DNA of 64,000 nucleotides from Piscicola geometra (lineage: Eukaryota > Annelida > Clitellata > Hirudinida > Piscicolidae), in assembly GCA_943735955.1 (NCBI GenBank), contig OX030956.1:14635600-14699599 (forward strand). The letters are read 5' to 3'. This document shows positions 55,654-64,000 of this stretch, piece by piece (positions within the stretch are counted from its first letter, which is position 1; the number at the start of each line of letters is the position of its first letter). Made by a program: the position numbers and the translations under genes. Below the pieces are notes generated by a model that did not search any database, had not been told where the DNA came from, and saw nothing but the letters and a program-made list of their open reading frames with translations.

Positions 55654-58600
55654 ATGTTTTGTGTGGTTATTTTCATTGATTTTTAAGTCTGTCGTGCTTT
55701 AAGAGATTCAAAATGTTGAAAAAAATTGTAATATGAAAAAAATATATTCGGAAAACTGTTGAAAATAAAAACACTATGCAAACCAAAAGGAATGGATGAG
55801 TATATCAAAAAAGTTTTTTATATATTTTTATTTTCACAAATTTTAATTATTTTTTACAAATATAATTTTTCTCAAAACTTTTAAATATGGATAAGCTATG
55901 TCCGAAATAGTAGCAAAACTCCATAAGTTGTAAAAAAAATAGGTTGTTCTTAAACTAAGAGAACGCAAAAATATTGGTATTTTACGCTGATTCTAATCTG
56001 TGATGAACGTTGCTCATGCCGAGTTGCTGGCTGAAAGATTAGAAGGTGCAATTAGTTTACTTGGCAGATTAAGTCAGAGAAACGGTTTGTGGAGATGCTC
56101 ACAAGACATCGGTACTTATGAAGAATGTTTTTCAATAGAAAAATCAAAAAAATAAAATGAATACTTTTTTTTTTGCCAAAATCAGAAAAACGTAAAAAGT
56201 ATTTGTTTTCAATTCTATTCACAATGACTTTTTACGGCAAACTTCTAACAAGAAGAGCATCCATTAAGTATTCTTCGCATACCTTTAACTTCATTATCTC
56301 AAAAAAGTTTTCATCTCTTTTTATTTATCTCTTTCTTTTTCTGCTTTCTTTTTGCTTTGCCTTTATAAATTCTTAAAAACTTAAATATTCATGCCACGCC
56401 ATATTTGTGACATTTATATTTCGGGCTACATGAATATGCTTTTTACCTTCAAATCACGTGACCATGATGATGCCATCTGCATAGAAAGTGACTCTCTTCG
56501 CGGTGTTAAAAAAATTATTTTTGAAGGCTTTATGAAAAAAAGTAAATCACTAATGCAAAACGTAGTTTTCATGGCAAATAATTACATTTAAGCGAGTAAA
56601 ATAAAAAAAGAATAATAGTAAATAATTCAAAATAGTTTCCAATTAAAACTTTTATTCACTTCTTATCTATCTTTACACTCTATTTAGTGGCCACTCGTGG
56701 GTGAGACTCTAACACACTTCAACAATTACTCTTCCGTCAAGGCTCGGTCGACCCTGAGGCTGTGAGTTTAGGCGCCACATGAGAATTCGCCGCAGACGTA
56801 TTTTATTAAAGCCTTCTAATTTTGCATAGCGCCATTTTGTAGTTCTGCACACGCACGAGCCGCTTACAATGGAATTCTTTTTATGATGTCATTATACGGT
56901 ACATGTGACTCATAAATAGAGATGTGCGTGACTGCCTAGTGTCGAAAACTGCTTTAGTTATTAGGCGTTCTAAGACGAGAAGCGCTCTCCCTCGTCAGAC
57001 AGGAGAACTCTTCAAAGTAAAATAATTGAATGCCATTAATTTTTATTCTTTAATTAAAAACACATAAAGTATAAATAAGTTTATCTTTTCTTTAGCTTAA
57101 AAACAATTTTTGAGAAAAATAAGATACATTATGTAGAAACCAATTGGTTGAAGAAAAAAAGAGTATGAAAGAATGATTGGATTGGGAAGATGAGAGAGTG
57201 GTGGTTTGTTTGATTAGGAGATGGTTCGTGAGAAGGGAGCTTGGCCTGATGCCCAAAACTCGGTCGAGAGATTCATCACCATCATCATCATCACCACCTT
57301 CATCATCATCACCTTCATTATCATCTTCATAATCATCATCCTCATCATCATCGTCTCCCTTATCATCATCATCATCTTCATAATCCTGGAGAATGTCATT
57401 GATTGAGTGCATCATAGTTGGCTCAGTGGATTGATCGAATGTTGATTTGTTTTATTTATAACAATAATGATTGGTTCTTGTTAAAAATAACTTTTGATAC
57501 TTAATCTATGCACATGGGTGGTTCATTAAAACGCGAGTAACGGGAAAGTTTTCCATAACCAGCCAGGTCATTGGGGAGAAATTTATGTTTTTTTATTTTC
57601 GTAGTTTCTATTCACGAGGCTTAAGTTCCTCTTGTCAGCGCCAATCTCCTCTTCTGTAATGTTCAGCTAGTAGTCTGTATGAAATTCTAAGCTACGACTT
57701 ATTATAGTTATGGGTCGCTTTTTTTCAACCACACGTTAAGCATTCGCGGATGGTTCATTGCTGCTAAGTAAATAACTATGGGTTACATAAATAGTTTTTT
57801 CACCAAAAAAAGATGATACTATCTATCGGGAAAAATCTTTAGAGACCAAAATAGCTGAAAAAAGAAAGTGGAAGGTGGATGGAGGAAATTGATTAAATAA
57901 TTAATAAGACCGGCTACATTCTGAACACGCCACAGCTGACTGATGTCTTTATGTTGGCTTGCATGCAATGTTGGAGAGAGAAAAAAGCTGGAAAATTGGG
58001 TGTAGGAGAAAATGCGTGAAAAATAGAAAATATGATAAAAACATATTGCTGATTATGGGTTGTGCTCTACCACTAAATACACTCAATTTGTAGTATTATT
58101 TTTTATACAAAATATATGAAAATGGAAAAAGTCATTTAGAATTAGCAGGAAAAAGTCAGTATTTCGGTTACTGTGCCTGCTTAGTTCTAATTAATTGTTT
58201 TGCTCTCATCTTTTCATGCACGAAAGTCGAGAACATCAGAATATCATTTTAAATGTAACTTTTAGTTTATAATTTATAGTCAAGTTTTATTTTATTTCAT
58301 TAAGAACAATTTTAATTTAGAGACTTTAAAAGATAAAAATATTTGTAGAATTTCTTAAAAAATTATTTAGAATAAGTTACTCAAAAAATGTGTGACAAAC
58401 AATGTGGGAGGTTCATAATACTAAAGTTCTAGTAAGAGGTTGTGTGCAAAGTTTTTTCCAAACCCCTTTCGAGTGTTATTTTGATCGTTATCTTGATATA
58501 ACGATGCTTTAGAATATCACTTTTAAAAGATTAACTATCAAATTTTTACATTTTTATTATTAATTTGAATTTAAATTTTGAAACAAAAATTTATGAATAG

Positions 58601-58821
58601 AAAATAAAAAAGCTAAGATCATTGATTTTCTTAAACTTTATTTATTTAATAATGGTAATAAAAAAATAAGAATAAAAAATAATAATTTAAATATTATCAA
58701 TATCTATATTATTTTATTTTGAATGAAGAAGAGGCACGCAATGCTTGCATCTAATTCATTTCGACCCATCTTATATGGACTCTTAATGTTTTTTCTTCGT
58801 TAAGTGTACGTGTTTGTTTCC
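55654..58821. other. Non-coding region
   Basis: AT-rich with islands at 56690-57010 (GGCGCCACATGAGAATTCGC, GCGCCATTTTG) and 57575-57680. It has an ATCACGTGAC E-box (56453-56462) and an imperfect (CAT)n block at 57272-57390. No gene was recognised. Confidence 0.35.
57272..57390. repeat. Imperfect (CAT)n trinucleotide repeat
   Basis: CATCATCAT runs broken by CACC and CTTCAT variants over about 120 bases. Ile/Thr- and Asp-rich open frames here are artefacts. Confidence 0.85.
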
Positions 58822-58825
58822 GTAG

Positions 58826-59080
58826 TTATGTGTGTGTGTTGTATATGTGTGTGTGTTTGTTTGTGTGAGTGTGTGTTGTATGTGTGTGTTGTATGAGTGT
58901 GTGTGTTTGTGTGTGTGTGTGTTGTATGTGTGTGTGGGTGTGTGCGTGTATGTGTGTGAGTGTGTGTGTGCTGTATGTGTGTGTGGGTGTGTGTATGTGT
59001 GTGAGTGTGTGTGTATGTTGTGTTTGTGTGTTTGTGTATGTGTGTGTGTTTTTGTGCGTTTGTGTGCGTGCGTGCGTATA
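58826..59080. repeat. Imperfect (GT)n repeat
   Basis: About 255 bases of GT with interspersed ATGT, GAGT and TTTGT variants. Within it a longer-period pattern recurs (GTGTGAGTGTGTGTG, GTTGTATGTGTGTG). Apparent Cys/Val and Thr/His proteins are artefacts. Confidence 0.9.
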
Positions 59081-62000
59081 CGTAATCATTTGTGCGCGTG
59101 ACAATGAGGTCTGTATAAAAATAATAAAAACGCATATCTGCTTCATACAGGAAAACGATTCTATCTTTGTATGGAAGAATTCTATATGTTTTGAAACACC
59201 CTTCAATCAAAATAAAGATATTTTATTAGGTTATCATCTAAATTTTATTTGGTATTTTAAAGTAAAAAATCAAAAATATTTAGTTTTTTTTTTATACTAA
59301 CCTTTATGAAATGCTTTATAAATTTATATTAATAACCCAAAAACCCATAAAGTTTATTCACAGGTGAATTCAAAAAGTTTCTATTCGTTCTCAACCCCAA
59401 TTATCTATACGAATATTTCCCCGTTAATATGAAAATTATAACTGCATTGAAATTCTACTATTTTAAGCTTCAAACATGATTTCTATTTTTCATAAAAACA
59501 TTTTTATCGTCTAATTATTGTAGCAGCTATCATTGCTTTTTTTGTTCTTATTGCAAAATCGCGTGACGATGTGTCGTGAGAAGTGTTGCTTTGATGGAGC
59601 CACGAAATAATTACGCAAGAATATGATGGAGTGAAAGCATGAGTCTCCGAGTGGAAAGATCTTTGTGGGAAGAGTGAGGGAAGCTTCGAATGGAAAAACG
59701 GTTTCGGTTTGGAAGGCTGGAAAACACACTTTTTGAAATGATTTTTGTTTTATAGTAGTTTTGAAGATATTTAATAAAAGTAATTTCAAAATTAAATACC
59801 TTAATTGACATATTTATTTTTCTTGATAATACTATTTTCAAATAAAGTAAATTCAAAATTGGAGATAAAACTCGTGAAAGCCGGTATTAAATATTAAAAA
59901 ATACTGACGCAGGGTAAATGTAAAACAGTACTGAGGTATAAAAATGCATTAAAGCTTGTCCTGGGAGCCATTTTAAAATGAATTTGTATTCAAGAAGTTG
60001 CTTCGCTTCATAATTCCAACAATAAAAAACTTAACAACCTACTACTGAATTTAAGCGTTGAAACAATTAAAAGAAATGAAAAATATTTAAAGCTATTTTT
60101 TTCAGAAAAATATGAAATAATTTTTTATAGTAATTTCCGCTTGTTTACTTGTAGCGGTATTGTAAGGTAGCTCTGAGCAACTCCATCACTCATTTTTTAT
60201 CATTGTTGGATGTGACTCTAAACCTTTAAATTAAAAGTTTATTTTAGAAAAAAAATTAAAGTATGCGTTTCTAAACGATCATAAAATATAAAATACTAAA
60301 TAACAATATTTTTGCTATCGCAACATCTTTTTCCGGTAAAAAAATATACTTAAATTCAAAAAATAATTTTTCTTCAACATGTGAACGACATTCAAGGCAT
60401 CTAAACTCCATAAATAAGTTTCGAAGCATTAGCACCTCTTACGGCGAGATAAATGAGCATCATATGGGACTCTCGATAAAGCCCATGATTTATATGTCCT
60501 TGTTTTGCCATTGATTTATGCGAAAGATAGATTATGAACTTCTCATGAAATTTATTAATCAACGCCAGTTTTCATTTTTGTGGTTATTATTTTTTTCGTA
60601 CTGATGAGATTTGGAAAAAGTATTATGATTACATTATGATTATGTTGTGTCTTTGTGGGTAAAAAGACGAAAACGAAAAATAATGTATATACAATTTATA
60701 TAATATTATATATAGTAATAAAAAAAATGTTCTTCTCCAATAATCCAAAGCCTTTTATGGTCATTTTATTTTAAATTTATCTTCATGATTTGGCTCATTA
60801 TTATTCTACAGGAAAGTCTGTGCTTTTAGTCGATCCATCTTCAAGCAATCAATTACGCAGAAGAGTTTTTATAAGCAAGCAGACCTTTTCTCGAGAGCAC
60901 CCCGCAATCAGGCACTTTATCAATGCAGCACCAGAAAGCAACGTTTCAAAAATGAAGAAATATTCAACACAACATATGATGTAATGCTTTGAATAGTTAT
61001 TAAATTTTATGTGAATATATTAAAAATTAGAATTTAAAACTATGGAAAGTTTGATTGATATCTACCTAGGCTTGTCGTTGACCTCATTAAGAAATTTAAA
61101 TATCTTGTGACACAGAACTATCACTCAAAACCATATTAATTCACTTCATCAGATAATTAAAAAACCAGTTTCCAAACGGCGAATTACCGTTATAAGACTC
61201 TAATACCTTGTAAGTAACCTGTACAGAGAGGATTTGATCTATTGAATTGAGAAAATATATGACCAAAGCATCACTCAAACTTCAAATTCATTAGCAGATG
61301 AGGCACTAAAGCATCAATAAAGCTGCGGGGAGGTTTCATTGCACGAGTGTCAAACTTCCCAGTGTGAATGTCAATAGGCTTCGGTGTGGGAGGGATGGAT
61401 GTATGTGTGGGGGTCTGCATTGTTATGCTTGTATGAGAATAATCGGGTTGTGATATGAGTAGTTTTTTAGATTTATTTTTAAACTAAAATTCCGTTAAGT
61501 GTATCTTTGTTGCTTGTTGGATGGATTAGACTTACGAGTACTAAGTCAGCCAGAAAATGGCACTGTCACCAAGTTTGTCCGTTAATATCATTAATGTTTT
61601 GTTCAAGATTAATTTTTTTACGAGAATTGTTACAAGAACGTAAAGAAGATGAGTATTGAATACACAGTTAGGTAGGCTTACCCAATTTCATCACATAATC
61701 AAATACATTCTCTTCACATAAGCACATAACACAAAATCAGCGAAAATACTGAACAAATATACTCTTAACAAATTCTCAGTGAATATTCTATATTCTTGTA
61801 TAAAATAGTATTTGAATGTTTATGTGTGCTTGTATATAGAAGCATGACATCGGTGTATTTGTGTGTGTTCAGGCCCCCACAGCAAACTAATTGTGTTTCG
61901 TCACGTACGCTTTGATGGGGTGTGTGTGCAGAGAGAGCGATGGATGGGTGGGACAGCCTGGAGATGTGAGATGGAATGGATGAAAGACCTAGGAAGAGCA

Positions 62001-62094
62001 TGCGTTGATATCATGAGAAGCTGGAATGGAAAGTAAATGAGAGATGAAAGAATAAAATGAAGTGATGAGAATAAATAAAATAATTTTTTTAAAA
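59081..62094. other. Non-coding region
   Basis: AT-rich sequence. The only open stretch with protein-like content is at 60812-60984. GC-richer words occur at 59560-59720 and 61320-61400. No RNA gene was recognised. Confidence 0.35.
60812..60984 (+). other. Possible terminal exon, unrecognised protein
   Basis: An acceptor-like GGCTCATTATTATTCTACAG ends at 60811 and is followed by 56 open codons to TAA (KSVLLVDPSSSNQLRRRV, then FISKQTFSREHPAIRHFI). The peptide has balanced composition unlike random AT-rich sequence. No family or partner exon was recognised. Confidence 0.2.
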
Positions 62095-62099
62095 TGAAT

Positions 62100-62300
62100 A
62101 AATGCATAAATTAAAATAAGTAAATGCATAAATTAAAATAAATAAATGCATAAATTAAAATAAGTAAATGCATAAATTAAAATAAATAAATGCATAAATT
62201 AAAATAAATAAATGCATAAATTTAAATAAATAAATGCATAAATTAAAATAAGTAAATGCATAAATTAAAATAAATAAATGCATAAATTAAAATAGATTAA
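62100..62300. repeat. 22-bp AT-rich minisatellite
   Basis: About nine head-to-tail copies of a 22-base unit beginning GCATAAATTAAAATAA and ending TAAAT. The only frequent change is A/G at one position (AAGTAAAT versus AAATAAAT). Confidence 0.92.
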
Positions 62301-62349
62301 TTAAAATGAATGAATGAATTGAAATTAATGAATAAATCCAAATAAATTA

Positions 62350-62545
62350 ATAAATTAAAATAAATGAACAAATTAAAATAAATGAACAAATTAAAATAAA
62401 TGAACAAATTAAAATAAATGAACAAATTAAAATAAATGAACAAATTAAAATAAATGAACAAATTAAAATAAATGAACAAATTAAAATAAATGAACAAATT
62501 AAAATAAATGAACAAATTAAAATAAATGAACAAATTAAAATAAAT
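62350..62545. repeat. 18-bp AT-rich minisatellite
   Basis: About eleven nearly perfect copies of GAACAAATTAAAATAAAT. Because 18 is a multiple of 3, minus-strand frames show repeated Phe-Asn-Leu-Phe-Ile-Tyr, which is an artefact. The unit shares its core with the 22-bp array next to it. Confidence 0.95.

Positions 62546-64000
<1,455 letters not shown>

Noticed and set aside
62100..62545. CRISPR-like array of regular short repeats
   Set aside because: Units abut directly with no unique spacers, the repeats are AT-rich minisatellites and the genome is animal.

Overview
This is eukaryotic, clearly animal, nuclear DNA. It is AT-rich, its genes are split by GT-AG introns, it has long simple-sequence arrays, and it carries metazoan-only families: a nuclear receptor, an EMX homeobox gene, an IRF2BP-family protein and Ly6-like secreted proteins. 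Gene content, short introns and heavy microsatellite load suggest a lophotrochozoan, most like an annelid such as a leech. That assignment is inference. All exon models were built by hand from splice sites and protein-family alignment from memory; no search was run.

Layout. (1) 0.5-5.2 kb, plus strand: an 8-exon nuclear receptor of the NR1J/HR96 type, with a decayed piggyBac-like transposase in intron 6. (2) 5.8-12.6 kb, minus strand and convergent with it: an 18-exon DDX56-type DEAD-box RNA helicase, whose central introns are almost entirely simple repeats. (3) 12.6-20.3 kb: non-coding, with a LINE-like remnant and several GC-richer islands that could be regulatory. (4) 20.3-25.0 kb, plus: an EMX (empty spiracles) homeobox gene with an unusually long N-terminus. 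(5) 25.1-33.4 kb: non-coding. (6) 33.4-36 kb, plus: an unfamiliar Asn-rich F-box/leucine-rich protein. (7) 38.2-42.9 kb, minus: a compact cluster of a TMEM53/DUF829-like gene, two tandem Ly6-like secreted-protein genes and an IRF2BP-family co-regulator. (8) 43-64 kb: a 21-kb region with no gene I can recognise. It holds GC-richer islands, X-box-like and E-box motifs, a tetranucleotide array, two related minisatellites and a long (CA)n array that runs off the window.

The genes are not an operon or pathway. Three are developmental or transcriptional regulators (HR96-like receptor, EMX, IRF2BP), which fits the large, island-studded non-coding stretches around them. DDX56 is a ribosome-biogenesis housekeeping gene. 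The most distinctive items are the Ly6-like tandem pair with identical cysteine spacing, the lineage-specific-looking F-box protein, the EMX N-terminus with a repeated WLIGR motif, and the splice-site peculiarities of DDX56 (an apparent GC-AG intron and UG-repeat 5' splice sites). I found no convincing previously undescribed multi-gene system.
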